Positions 51,044-59,282 of a DNA stretch of 64,000 nucleotides are shown here, one piece after another. Under the pieces are notes generated by a model, which was not told where the DNA came from, made no database searches, and was given only the letters and a program-made list of their open reading frames with translations. Every line of letters starts with the position of its first letter. Position 1 is the first letter of the stretch. This stretch comes from Plastoroseomonas hellenica (GTDB lineage: Bacteria; Pseudomonadota; Alphaproteobacteria; Acetobacterales; Acetobacteraceae), in assembly GCF_018129085.1 (NCBI RefSeq), contig NZ_JAAGBB010000013.1:96615-160614 (forward strand), given 5' to 3'. A program made the position numbers and the translations under genes.

Positions 51044-52105
51044 ATGGGACTGCACCGCTCTGCCATTCCGGACGCCGTCCGCACGCTGCTGGCGGCCGGC
51101 ACCGCCATCCCCGCCCATCCCCTGGCGCTCGACGCGGAGCGCCGGCTGGATCGTCGCCGCCAGCGCGCGCTCACCCGCTACTACCTCGATGCCGGCGCTG
51201 GCGGGCTCGCCGTCGGCGTGCACACCACCCAGTTCGCGATCCGCGATGTCGGCCTCCATGAGCCCGTGTTGGCCGCCGCCATGGAGGATGCGCGCGCCTG
51301 GACCGACCGGCCGCTGGTGATGATCGCCGGCGTCTGCGGCAACACCGATCAGGCGGTGCGGGAGGCGCGGCTGGCCGTCTCGCTCGGCTACCATGCGGGC
51401 CTGCTGAGCCTCGCCGCGATGCGCGGCGCTCCACAGGCCGAGATCATCGCCCATTGCCGGCGGGTCGCGGAGGAGATCCCGCTGGTCGGTTTCTACCTGC
51501 AGCCGGCGGTCGGCGGCATGGAGCTGGACGCGGCGTTCTGGGCCGAATTCTGCGGCATCGACAATGTCGTCGCGATCAAGGCCGCGCCCTTCAACCGCTA
51601 TCGCACGCTGGACGTGGTGCGCGGCCTGGTGGCGGCCCGCGCCGAGCAGCGCATCGCGCTCTACACCGGCAATGATGACCATATCGTGCTGGACCTGCTG
51701 ACGCCCTTCGCCGCCATGCGCGATGGCGCGCCGGTGACGGTGCGCTTCCGCGGCGGCTTGCTCGGGCACTGGTCGGTCTGGACCCGGCAAGCGGCGCGGC
51801 TGCTGGCCCGGTTGCAGGCGGCAGCCGATGGCGGCGCGGTGCCGGCCGAGCTTCTCGCTCTTGATGCCCGCGTCACCGATTGCAACGCCGCCTTCTTCGA
51901 CGTGGCGCACGACTTCCATGGCTGCATCGCCGGCTGCCACGAAGTGCTGCGGCGCCAGGGCCTGCTCGAGGGCATCTGGTGCCTCGACCCCAAGGAAGGG
52001 CTGAGCCCGGGTCAGGCTGAGGCCATCGACCGGGTCTGCCGCGAGCATGCCGATCTCTCCGACGATGCCTTCGTTGCCGCCCACCGGGACCGTTGGCTGT
52101 CATGA
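51044..52105 (+). CDS. DapA/N-acetylneuraminate lyase-family protein (aldolase or dehydratase)
   Basis: A 353-residue TIM-barrel protein of the DHDPS superfamily. The Schiff-base lysine is Lys179 in VVAIKAAPFNRY, and Tyr151 in VGFYLQPAVGG takes the place of the catalytic tyrosine in the usual YYNxP. The N-terminal GTT/S loop is changed to GVHTTQFAIR. It is about 60 residues longer than DapA. GAGAGGAG precedes the ATG at 51044. It is likely a catabolic aldolase or dehydratase of the operon. Its stop overlaps the ATPase start as ATGA. Confidence 0.85.
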   Translation: MGLHRSAIPDAVRTLLAAGTAIPAHPLALDAERRLDRRRQRALTRYYLDAGAGGLAVGVHTTQFAIRDVGLHEPVLAAAMEDARAWTDRPLVMIAGVCGNTDQAVREARLAVSLGYHAGLLSLAAMRGAPQAEIIAHCRRVAEEIPLVGFYLQPAVGGMELDAAFWAEFCGIDNVVAIKAAPFNRYRTLDVVRGLVAARAEQRIALYTGNDDHIVLDLLTPFAAMRDGAPVTVRFRGGLLGHWSVWTRQAARLLARLQAAADGGAVPAELLALDARVTDCNAAFFDVAHDFHGCIAGCHEVLRRQGLLEGIWCLDPKEGLSPGQAEAIDRVCREHADLSDDAFVAAHRDRWLS

Positions 52106-52884
52106 GCGCTGCCTTGCAAATCCCGGAGCCGCTGATCCGCCTGCGCGACGTCAGCAAGGTCTATCGCAGCGGCGGGCAGCGCTTCATCGCGGTCTCCAAC
52201 GTCACGATGGAGGTGCGGGAAGGCGACATGGTGGCCCTCGTCGGCCCCTCCGGCTGCGGCAAGACCACGGTGCTGAAGATCCTGGCCGGGCTGCATGACG
52301 CGGATGGCGGGGAGGTCCGGATCGGCAGCGCCGGCAGTGCCTTCACGCCCGGCCGTGATGTCGGCATGGTCTTCCAGCAGGCACTGCTGCTGAAATGGCG
52401 CACCGTCCTGCGCAATGTCATGTTGCCGGCCGAGATCCTCGGCCTGCCGAGGCGCGCGGCGGAAGCGCGGGCACGGGACCTGCTCGCCATGGTCGGGCTG
52501 AAGGGCTTCGAGGACAAATACCCCTATGAGCTCTCCGGCGGCATGCAGCAGCGCGCCGCCATCGCCCGCGCCCTGCTGCACGACCCCAAGCTGATCCTGA
52601 TGGATGAGCCCTTCGGCGCGCTCGACGCCTTGACGCGGGAACGCATGAACCTGGAGATGCGGCGCATCTGGCGGGAGAGCGGCAAGACCATCCTCTTCGT
52701 CACCCATTCCATCCAGGAAGCGGTCTTCCTTGGTGGCCGCTGCGCCGTGCTGACCGCCGGCCCGGCCCGTATGGCGGATGTCTTCGACATCGACCTGCCG
52801 GCCGATCGCGGCCTCGACATCAAGACGACGGAGGCCTTCGGGCAGTATGTTCGCAGGATCTACGCCTTGCTGGGCTTAGGCTGA
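52102..52884 (+). CDS. ABC transporter ATPase (SsuB/TauB/NrtD type)
   Basis: A 260-residue nucleotide-binding subunit. Walker A GPSGCGKTT is at residues 48-56, the Q-loop at FQQ (91-93), signature LSGGMQQ at 144-150, Walker B LILMDEP at 164-170 and the H-loop in THSIQEA. It should drive the permease at 48320 and receptor at 46438. Placing the ATPase last, after three enzymes, is unusual. ATGA overlap with the DapA-like gene shows tight co-translation. The serine dehydratase gene starts 24 bp later. Confidence 0.95.
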   Translation: MSAALQIPEPLIRLRDVSKVYRSGGQRFIAVSNVTMEVREGDMVALVGPSGCGKTTVLKILAGLHDADGGEVRIGSAGSAFTPGRDVGMVFQQALLLKWRTVLRNVMLPAEILGLPRRAAEARARDLLAMVGLKGFEDKYPYELSGGMQQRAAIARALLHDPKLILMDEPFGALDALTRERMNLEMRRIWRESGKTILFVTHSIQEAVFLGGRCAVLTAGPARMADVFDIDLPADRGLDIKTTEAFGQYVRRIYALLGLG

Positions 52885-52908
52885 CGGACGGAGCCAGGGA
52901 GCAGGCGG

Positions 52909-54282
52909 ATGGATTTCGGCGCCTTCGACATCTTCCGCATCGGCATCGGACCATCGAGCTCCCACACCGTCGGGCCGATGCGCGCCGCCGCGGGCTTCGC
53001 GCGGGGGCTCGCCGAGAAGAATATGCTGGGCAGCGTCGCGCGCGTGCTGGCGGAGGTCTTCGGCTCCCTGGCCCTGACCGGGCGCGGCCATGCGACGGAT
53101 ATCGCCATCCTGCTTGGCCTCTCGGGTGAGACGCCGGAGCATCTGGACCCCGACGCGGCGCCGGGGATGGTCGCGCGCATCCGGGCGGAAGGGCGGCTGC
53201 CGCTGGCGGGCCGCCACCTGCTGCGCTTCACGGAAGCCGAGGACCTGCTGATGCATCGCGGGGAGGTGCTGCCCGGCCACACCAACGGCATGCGCTTCAC
53301 GGGCTTCGATGCCGCCGGCGCGGTGCTGGACAGCCTGGTCTGCTACTCGATCGGCGGCGGCTTCGTCGCGACGGCGCAGGAATTGGCGCAGCCGGTGCCG
53401 CCCGCTGCGGCGGCACTGCCTTACGCCTTCGGCTCCGGGCAGGAGATGCTGGCCATGGCCGCCGAAAGCGGCCTCGGCATCGCGGCCATGATGCGGGAGA
53501 ATGAGCAGGCGCGGGGCCGCGCCACGCAGGAGGTCGATGCCGGGCTGCGCCGCATCCGCGATGCCATGCGCGACTGCATCGAGCGCGGCATGCGGGGCGA
53601 GGGCCAGCTTCCCGGACGCATGCATCTGCGTCGCCGCGCCGCCGCCCTGCATCGGGACCTGCTGGTCCGGCCCCGCGAATCCGATCCGATGATCGCCTCC
53701 GACTGGGTCAGCCTGTTCGCGATCGCGGTGAATGAGGAGAATGCGGCGGGCGGCCGCGTGGTGACCGCGCCGACCAATGGTGCCGCCGGCATCGTCCCCG
53801 CGGTGATGCATTACTATGAACGCTTCGTCACCGGTGCGACCGAGCAGGGGGTCTTCGACCTGCTGCTGACCGCGGCCGCGATCGGCGTCCTCTACAAGCG
53901 CAACGCCTCGATCTCCGGCGCCGAGGTCGGCTGCCAGGGCGAGGTCGGCGTCGCCTGTTCCATGGCGGCGGCCGGGCTCGCCGCGGCCATGGGTGGTACG
54001 CCGGCGCAGGTGGAGAATGCTGCCGAGATCGGCATGGAGCATAATCTCGGCCTGACCTGCGACCCCGTGGGCGGCCTGGTGCAGATCCCCTGCATCGAGC
54101 GCAATGCCCTCGGTGCCAACAAGGCGATCATCGCCGCGCGCCTGGCGCTGCGCGGCGACGGCGCGCACCATGTCTCGCTCGACGACGTCATCCGCACCAT
54201 GCGGCAGACCGGCATCGACATGCAGTCGAAATATAAGGAGACCTCGCTCGGCGGCCTCGCGGTGAACGTCACCGAATGCTGA
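52909..54282 (+). CDS. sdaA: L-serine dehydratase (L-serine ammonia-lyase, single-chain, 4Fe-4S)
   Basis: A 457-residue enzyme converting L-serine to pyruvate and ammonia in the cytosol. [22 protein letters not shown] marks the N-terminal domain. The iron-sulfur ligands Cys342 (GCQGEVG), Cys384 (LTCDPVGG) and Cys395 (IPCIERNA) are all present. The last residue, Cys457, matches the C-terminal cysteine tail known to cap the fourth iron in type 2 enzymes such as that of Legionella. AGGGAGCAGG precedes the ATG. It follows the ABC/DapA-like operon by 24 bp, so serine may be one end product. Confidence 0.95.
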   Translation: MDFGAFDIFRIGIGPSSSHTVGPMRAAAGFARGLAEKNMLGSVARVLAEVFGSLALTGRGHATDIAILLGLSGETPEHLDPDAAPGMVARIRAEGRLPLAGRHLLRFTEAEDLLMHRGEVLPGHTNGMRFTGFDAAGAVLDSLVCYSIGGGFVATAQELAQPVPPAAAALPYAFGSGQEMLAMAAESGLGIAAMMRENEQARGRATQEVDAGLRRIRDAMRDCIERGMRGEGQLPGRMHLRRRAAALHRDLLVRPRESDPMIASDWVSLFAIAVNEENAAGGRVVTAPTNGAAGIVPAVMHYYERFVTGATEQGVFDLLLTAAAIGVLYKRNASISGAEVGCQGEVGVACSMAAAGLAAAMGGTPAQVENAAEIGMEHNLGLTCDPVGGLVQIPCIERNALGANKAIIAARLALRGDGAHHVSLDDVIRTMRQTGIDMQSKYKETSLGGLAVNVTEC

Positions 54283-54297
54283 GAACCTGAGCGGGGC

Positions 54298-55068
54298 CTA
54301 TCCCTCCTGACGCTCGCGCCGCGGCAGCCGTGCCAGCACGCTCGCCAGCGCCGATTGCGAATGCACGCCGACCTTGCCGAATACGGCCTGGAGATGCGTG
54401 CGTGCCGTCGAATGGGCGACGCCCTCGCATCGGGATGCCACGCGGAGCGGCAAGCCCTGCGCGATATGCGCGGCGATCCGCGCTTCCGCATCCGTCAGGC
54501 CGAACAACGCGCGGAGCAGTGCCGCGTCGACACTGGGGGAGGGATCGCGCAGGATCAACAGGGCTGCCGGACGCGGCAGGCCGGCCTCTGCGAAGGGCAG
54601 GCCCGTGGCTGTGCCGATCGTCGCGATGCAGGGGATGCCGCCTTCGGCTGTGCCGATCGCGATCCGCACCTTCTGGCGCTGCAGGCCAGGGCTGAGCACG
54701 GCGCTGCGAATGGCGGCGCTGAGCCTGGCCTGATCGACCGGGCGCGCCGCGTGCAGCCGGCCATCGCGCAGACGCAGCCATTCACCGTGACGGAGGAGCA
54801 TCTCGGCATCGCGATTGGCAAACATGACCCGGGCATCGGCATTGGTGAGCAGCGCCGAATCCTCGATGGCCTCCAGCATGATGCGCCAGCCCTGATGGAG
54901 CGCGCCCGCGACGTCCTGCGCGGAAGCATGGCCCCGCATGTCATTGCTGAGCGGCCGCACGGCGGCTCGCCCAGCGAACCAACCGCCGGCGTCGAAGCCT
55001 TTCTCGATCGGGACAGGATGGCGTGGAGCGACGCCGGGTGGGCGAAGGGCGCCAATAGGCATGATCAC
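54298..55068 (-). CDS. LuxR-type HTH regulator, possibly shortened at the N-terminus
   Basis: A 256-residue protein. The C-terminal LuxR HTH is intact (about residues 188-250, LTDAEARIAAHIAQGLPLRVASRCEGVAHSTARTHLQAVFGKVGVHSQSAL). The middle has a PAS-like stretch (LEAIEDSALLTNADARVMFANRDAEMLLR). Relatives with this layout that I know of are usually ~370 residues with a further N-terminal region; here the first ~55 residues show no such character. The neighbouring ModA-like gene is broken, so this gene may also be decaying. It converges on sdaA 15 bp away. Confidence 0.65.
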   Translation of the reverse strand: MIMPIGALRPPGVAPRHPVPIEKGFDAGGWFAGRAAVRPLSNDMRGHASAQDVAGALHQGWRIMLEAIEDSALLTNADARVMFANRDAEMLLRHGEWLRLRDGRLHAARPVDQARLSAAIRSAVLSPGLQRQKVRIAIGTAEGGIPCIATIGTATGLPFAEAGLPRPAALLILRDPSPSVDAALLRALFGLTDAEARIAAHIAQGLPLRVASRCEGVAHSTARTHLQAVFGKVGVHSQSALASVLARLPRRERQEG

Positions 55069-55256
55069 ACCTGTGGATGCGCGACGCGTGTCGCGGTTAT
55101 GGGGTGTGCTTCACGCCTTGCTGGTTATCGCTTGCGAAGCCGGGACGATCCTGCCCGATGCCACCGCAGCCTGTCCACAGACACGCGCTGGCGGGCGGAT
55201 GCACCGGAGCACGCAGGATCTCGCGGATGTCGCCCGCGGAGGGAAATCACCGGTTT

Positions 55257-55967
55257 TCACCGTGTTGGTAGGGATGCCACCACCCCCGGCGCGTCGAAGC
55301 CGTGCCGGGCAAGCACCGCCTGGCCGGCGGGCGAGAGGATGAACAGCGCGAGGCGCGCGGCCTCCGGACGGTCGGAGAGCAGGATCAGCCCGCAATCGGC
55401 GGCGACCGAGAGCGACGCGGGTATCGCGACCTGCTGCAGGGCGGGATCGGCCGCGCGGGCCAACGCTGTACTGGTGCAATAAGTGAGGAAGAGCTCGGCG
55501 GCACCGCGCTCGAACTGCCAAGCATAAGGATCGCGGCCGGCCGGCGGGCGGGCGCTGTCGGCGCCGCTGGTTAAGGTGAGCGCCTTCGCCTCCAGCGCGG
55601 CGCGGGCGCCCGGGGAGGGCGAAGGCATAGTCACCGGCCGGATCGGCGCGTGGCGTGGAGGTGCCGAGCCGCACCGAGAGATCGAGCATCCGCTCGAGCA
55701 GCGTCTCCGTCGTCACGGCCATGCCCGGCCGGGCGATGGCGCAGAGGCGGTTGCGCGCGAAGAGAACGGTCGGGCGCTCCCGCTCGCGACCCAGGTTTCC
55801 GGGTGTTCCATTTTGGCGCTGGCGAAGACATCGAAGGCTTCGCCGGCGGCGATGCGCTGGCGCAGCAGCCCCGACGGCCCATAGGTCTCGCTGACCGGGG
55901 CGCAGCCGGCCGCCCCGGTACCCTGCTCACGATATCGGGCGCAACCATGGACCCGGGGCCGGGGCAT
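55257..55967 (-). pseudogene. Frameshifted ModA-like (molybdate-type) ABC substrate-binding protein
   Basis: Three minus-strand frames give consecutive pieces of one protein. Frame A reads PVSETYGPSGLLRQRI and FDVFASAKMEHPETW (about 55890-55785). Frame B reads VLFARNRLCAIARPGM and LGTSTPRADPAGDYAFAL (about 55775-55612). Frame C reads ARAALEAKALTLTSG, FLTYCTSTALAR and LILLSDRPEAARLALF and runs to the stop at 55257. Shifts fall near 55775-55790 and 55605-55620. The signal peptide and first strand are not recognisable. The 5' limit is approximate. No modB/modC genes are near. Confidence 0.75.
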
Positions 55968-56000
55968 GGCAGCATGGGATCGGAAAAATTTTGGGGAGGG

Positions 56001-56028
56001 TGTCGGAATCGGCGCCTGCCCGATCGTC
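56001..56028 (+). promoter_or_regulatory. ECF-type promoter candidate upstream of the DUF1428 gene
   Basis: TGTCGG (56001-56006) and CGTC (56025-56028) with an 18-nt gap, 31 bp before the start codon. GCCCGATCGTCCT (56018-56030) is repeated exactly upstream of the VOC gene at the same distance from its ATG. Confidence 0.5.
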
Positions 56029-56059
56029 CTCAGAGCAGTCCATAGAGAAGGAGGCTCCC

Positions 56060-56413
56060 ATGCCCTATGTCGATGGCTTCATTGTTGCGGTGCAGAAGGA
56101 CAAGATCGAGGCCTACAAGGCGCTGGCCCGGACCGCGGGCGAGGTCTGGAAGGACCATGGCGCGCTCGCCTATGTGGAGTGCATCGGCGACGACGTGCCT
56201 TATGGCAAGCTCACCTCCTTCCCGCGCGCCGTGCAGGCCAGCGAGGATGAGACCGTCATCTTCTCCTGGATCGTCTACGAGTCCCGGCAGGAGCGTGACC
56301 GGATCGTCGCGAAGGTCATGGCCGATCCCCGGCTGAAGCACAATCCCGCCGAGATGCCGTTCGACGGCAAGCGCATGATCTATGGCGGCTTCGAGACCTT
56401 CCTGCAGCTCTGA
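56060..56413 (+). CDS. DUF1428-family protein
   Basis: A 117-residue small alpha/beta protein. MPYVDGFIVAVQKDKIEAYKALARTAGEVWKDHGALAYVECIGDDV and FPRAVQASEDETVIFSWIVYESRQERDRIVAKVMADPRL match DUF1428 (YbaA-like, dimeric ferredoxin-like barrel) almost end to end. Function not established; members occur with VOC, YCII/DGPF and SRPBCC genes in ECF sigma regulons. AAGGAGG lies 7 nt upstream of the ATG. It is followed by the VOC gene under what looks like a duplicated promoter. Confidence 0.88.
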   Translation: MPYVDGFIVAVQKDKIEAYKALARTAGEVWKDHGALAYVECIGDDVPYGKLTSFPRAVQASEDETVIFSWIVYESRQERDRIVAKVMADPRLKHNPAEMPFDGKRMIYGGFETFLQL

Positions 56414-56471
56414 CCGCGCCCGCGGGCTGCCGCCGGCGACACCCACCCCACCGAAAAGATCCATCACCGAC

Positions 56472-56498
56472 TGTCGGGCCGGGATGCGCCCGATCGTC
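56472..56498 (+). promoter_or_regulatory. ECF-type promoter candidate upstream of the VOC gene
   Basis: TGTCGG (56472-56477) and CGTC (56495-56498) with a 17-nt gap. The 13-mer GCCCGATCGTCCT at 56488-56500 is identical to that at 56018-56030, and each ends exactly 29 nt before its start codon. Confidence 0.5.
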
Positions 56499-56529
56499 CT
56501 TCGACCAAGGCCATCGAGAGGAATCCGTC

Positions 56530-56952
56530 ATGAGCAAGCTGATCTTCATCAATCTGCCCGTCAGCGACCTGCCGCGTGCGACCGCCTTTTACGAAGCGGT
56601 GGGCGCGACCAAGAACGAGCAGTTCTGCGACGGGACGGCATCCTGCATGGTCTTCTCCGAGACCATCCACGCGATGCTGCTGACCCATGACAAGTTCCGC
56701 CAGTTCACGCCCAAGGCGATCGCCGATGCGAAGACCAACAGCGAGGTGCTGATCTGCATCTCCGCCGACAGCCGCGAGGCGGTGGATGCGATGGTCGACA
56801 AGGCCTGGACTGCGGGCGGCAAGGTCGATCCCTGCCCGAAGCAGGATTACGGCTTCATGTATGGCCGCAGCTTCGAGGATCCGGACGGCCACATCTGGGA
56901 GGTTATGTGGATGGACGTCGCGGCGGCGCAGACGGCAATGGCCAAGGCCTGA
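56530..56952 (+). CDS. VOC-family (glyoxalase/bleomycin resistance-like) protein
   Basis: A 140-residue VOC protein. KLIFINLPVSDLPRATAFYEAVGA opens the first beta-alpha-beta-beta-beta unit, and DYGFMYGRSFEDPDGHIWEVMWMD closes the second, with Glu in HIWEVMWM as a likely metal ligand. It resembles lactoylglutathione lyase-like proteins often paired with DUF1428. It may detoxify a reactive aldehyde or dioxygenate a ring; the substrate is unknown. ATG at 56530 after GAGAGGAA. Confidence 0.9.
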   Translation: MSKLIFINLPVSDLPRATAFYEAVGATKNEQFCDGTASCMVFSETIHAMLLTHDKFRQFTPKAIADAKTNSEVLICISADSREAVDAMVDKAWTAGGKVDPCPKQDYGFMYGRSFEDPDGHIWEVMWMDVAAAQTAMAKA

Positions 56953-57085
56953 GAGGCCGTTTGAAAGCAGCGGGGACCGCTATGGCCCGCCTGGATGGGT
57001 GACCGCCGGGGCGGCGCCTGCGGCCGCCGCGAAAACTTTGTTGCCAGAGCCGCGTTGTCTCTTTGCTGGAAAGGAGACACTGGCC

Positions 57086-57379
57086 ATGAAGAGGAACTGG
57101 ATCGGTGCCGTCGGCCTTGCTCTGGTCCTGGCGGCGTGTGGCACGAATGAACGGGACAGGGTGCAGGGCGGTGCAGCCGCCGGCGCCGCGACGGGCGCCG
57201 GCGTCGGTGCCTTCGGTGGTCCGGTCGGCGCCGCTGTCGGTGCTGTGGTGGGCGGCGGCGCCGGTGCCGTCACTGGTGCGACCACGTCGCCGCAGGACGT
57301 CAATCTGGGTCGCCCAGTGTGGCGGAACCCCGAGGTTCGCACGCCGCTGGACGAGAATAGGACGACGACCCGCCGCTAG
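57086..57379 (+). CDS. Small glycine-zipper lipoprotein
   Basis: A 97-residue exported lipoprotein. MKRNWIGAVGLALVLAAC gives a lipobox (LAAC) with Cys18. Residues ~27-65 are a Gly/Ala zipper (GGAAAGAATGAGVGAFGGPVGAAVGAVVGGGAGAVTGA) of the kind that forms membrane helices in osmotic-stress lipoproteins (YMGG/OsmB-like). AAAGGAG precedes the ATG by 9 nt. Its TAG stop codon is the first triplet of repeat copy 3. It probably helps envelope stability; no specific role is known. Confidence 0.8.
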   Translation: MKRNWIGAVGLALVLAACGTNERDRVQGGAAAGAATGAGVGAFGGPVGAAVGAVVGGGAGAVTGATTSPQDVNLGRPVWRNPEVRTPLDENRTTTRR

Positions 57380-57432
57380 AGCGCGATGGGGTCGAGGCGG
57401 AATCGCCGGGAAAGACCTGTATCACGGGTTCC
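57377..57432. repeat. Dispersed hairpin repeat (TAGAGCG family), diverged copy 3
   Basis: TAGAGCGCGATG, then GAGGCGGAATCGCCG, then a tail ending ATCACGGGTTCC. It keeps the inner GGCG-GAAT-CGCC hairpin of copies 1 and 2 but the outer arms are weaker. As in copy 1, the TAG is the stop codon of the gene before it. Confidence 0.8.
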
Positions 57433-57471
57433 AAGGCGATTTCCGCTGCGCTCGCCGGCCGCGATGCCGGA

Positions 57472-58257
57472 TCAGCGCGCGACCCAGCCGCCATCGACCG
57501 AGATCTGCGTCCCGGTCACCGTGGCGGCTCCGTCGGAGCAGAGGTAGAGCACGGCCGCCGCGATATGGGCGGGCGTCGAGAAGCGCAGCATCGGCTGCTT
57601 CTCGGCCAGCAGCGCGTGCGATTCCTGCTCCTCCGTGGTGCCGTTCGCGCGGGCGCGGTCGGCGATCTGCTTCTCGACCAGCGGGGTCAGCACCCAGCCC
57701 GGGCAGACGGCATTCACGGTGACGCCGGCATTGGCATTCTCGAGCCCCGCCACCTTGGTGAGGCCGATGATGCCGTGTTTCGCCGCGACATAGGCGGATT
57801 TCTGGGCCGAGCCGACCAGCCCATGCGCGGAGGCGATGTTGACCACGCGGCCCCAGCCCTTCGCCTTCATGCCCGGCAGCGCCGCGTGCATCCCGTAGAA
57901 GGCGCCCGAGAGGTTGATGGCGATGATCTGGTTCCACTTCTCGATCGGGAAGTCCTCGATGTCGGCGGTGAACTGGATGCCGGCATTGTTCACGAGGATG
58001 TCGAGGCTGCCGAGCTCCTCCTGCGCGCGAGCGACCATCGCCGCGCAGTCCTCCGGCTTGCTGACATCCGCCGGCACGGCGATGGCCCGGATGCCGTAGC
58101 GGCTTTCCGTCTCGCGCCGGAGCGCCTCGATCTCAGCGGGATCGCCGAAGCCGTTGAAGACGATATCCGCGCCGGCTTCGGCCAGCGCCTGCGCGATGCC
58201 GAGGCCGATCCCGGAGGTGGATCCGGTGACCAGCGCGACCTTGCCCCTGAGGCTCAT
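57472..58257 (-). CDS. 3-hydroxybutyrate dehydrogenase (SDR)
   Basis: A 261-residue short-chain dehydrogenase. The cofactor loop is TGSTSGIGLG (11-20), NNAG at 90-93, and the catalytic Ser143, Tyr156 and Lys160 are in IASAHG and AYVAAKHG. The long LVEKQIADRARANGTTEEQESHALLAEKQPMLRFSTP substrate loop is characteristic of D-3-hydroxybutyrate dehydrogenases. It interconverts 3-hydroxybutyrate and acetoacetate with NAD. The ATG at 58257 is chosen because RGKVALVTG follows at once. It lies 127 bp downstream of acetoacetate decarboxylase. Confidence 0.92.
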   Translation of the reverse strand: MSLRGKVALVTGSTSGIGLGIAQALAEAGADIVFNGFGDPAEIEALRRETESRYGIRAIAVPADVSKPEDCAAMVARAQEELGSLDILVNNAGIQFTADIEDFPIEKWNQIIAINLSGAFYGMHAALPGMKAKGWGRVVNIASAHGLVGSAQKSAYVAAKHGIIGLTKVAGLENANAGVTVNAVCPGWVLTPLVEKQIADRARANGTTEEQESHALLAEKQPMLRFSTPAHIAAAVLYLCSDGAATVTGTQISVDGGWVAR

Positions 58258-58384
58258 GCGGATTTCTCCTCTGCCGGCGGTCATGGCGACGCCACGGCAT
58301 CATGGCTGATGCCAATGGCCGCGAGGGCGCGCAATCGTGGATGGACGCATCTGCGTGGCAAGTTGATGAATTCGCATCCGGCGG

Positions 58385-59125
58385 TCAGCCCAGGTAGTCG
58401 TGCAGCACCCGGCCGAAGGGCAGCGTCAGGTCGGCGATATAATGCGTGCCGCTGACCACCTCGCGCACGGGCAGATCGGCGACCGGTGCATTGGCGTGCG
58501 GCACCAGATGCAACCGCGCCGGGCTGGTCCAGGCGCCCTTCAGCGTGATCTCGGTGAGCTCGTAGCCGACCAACTGACAGATGGCAGGATTGCCGTCGAC
58601 ATGCGGGATCAGCTTCAGGTTGATCTGCTGCCGCGTCATCGCCGCCAGCACCGCACCCATGTCGGTGACCTGGTTGTGCTTGTAGGCCATGGTGCCGGTG
58701 GCGACGCGCTCGCCCGCATAATCCAGCGTGCCGATCACGGTGTCGGTCTTCAGCACGAATTTCGGATGCGCGTATTTCTTCGGGAAGCCCCAGATCTCGC
58801 GGCCGGCGGCGATCGGCGCTTCGTCATTGAGGTACATCTGCGCCGTGAAGCTGCAGATGCGGCCCTGAAAGCGGCAGGGGATGACGACACCGGTCTCGGT
58901 GTAGTCGCCGAAGCCGGAGCTGTCGGGCATGCGGATCCATTCATAGTGCACCACCGGATCCTCGAGCGGCTCCAGCGGCTCGGGCAGGGCGGCGCGGATC
59001 GCCGCGGCATCGGTCAGGTAGGAGATGATGAAGTACTCGCGGTCCACGAAGCGATACGGGCCGCGCGGGAAGCTTGGGCTTGCGAGCGGCATCGAAGGCG
59101 CACGCAGGATCTCGTCGGGCGTCAT
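58385..59125 (-). CDS. adc: Acetoacetate decarboxylase
   Basis: A 246-residue enzyme releasing CO2 from acetoacetate to give acetone. The active-site lysine pair is Lys116-Lys117 in [15 protein letters not shown], where the first lysine forms the Schiff base and the second lowers its pKa. [23 protein letters not shown] and AYKHNQV are typical. With the hydroxybutyrate dehydrogenase it forms a ketone-body branch from 3-hydroxybutyrate to acetone. Both genes run in the same direction and may share a transcript. Confidence 0.93.
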   Translation of the reverse strand: MTPDEILRAPSMPLASPSFPRGPYRFVDREYFIISYLTDAAAIRAALPEPLEPLEDPVVHYEWIRMPDSSGFGDYTETGVVIPCRFQGRICSFTAQMYLNDEAPIAAGREIWGFPKKYAHPKFVLKTDTVIGTLDYAGERVATGTMAYKHNQVTDMGAVLAAMTRQQINLKLIPHVDGNPAICQLVGYELTEITLKGAWTSPARLHLVPHANAPVADLPVREVVSGTHYIADLTLPFGRVLHDYLG

Positions 59126-59248
59126 CGTCCGGTTGTCCGTTCATTGGAGTGCGGGAGGAGGAGGCGCTTGGGCGCCGGGCTGTCGCCTGGCGCTTTGAAG
59201 CAGGTCCCACCCGGCCGCGATCGCTCGAACCGGTGAAAGATGCACCTG

Positions 59249-59276
59249 CGGGGGCGGCCGCGTGCGGCCGCCCCCG
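59249..59276 (-). terminator. Strong GC hairpin after the Pit transporter gene
   Basis: A perfect 13-bp stem (CGGGGGCGGCCGC and its complement) with a nominal 2-nt loop lies 7 bp after the Pit stop codon on the minus strand. No long T-run follows. Confidence 0.6.
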
Positions 59277-59282
59277 GGGCCG

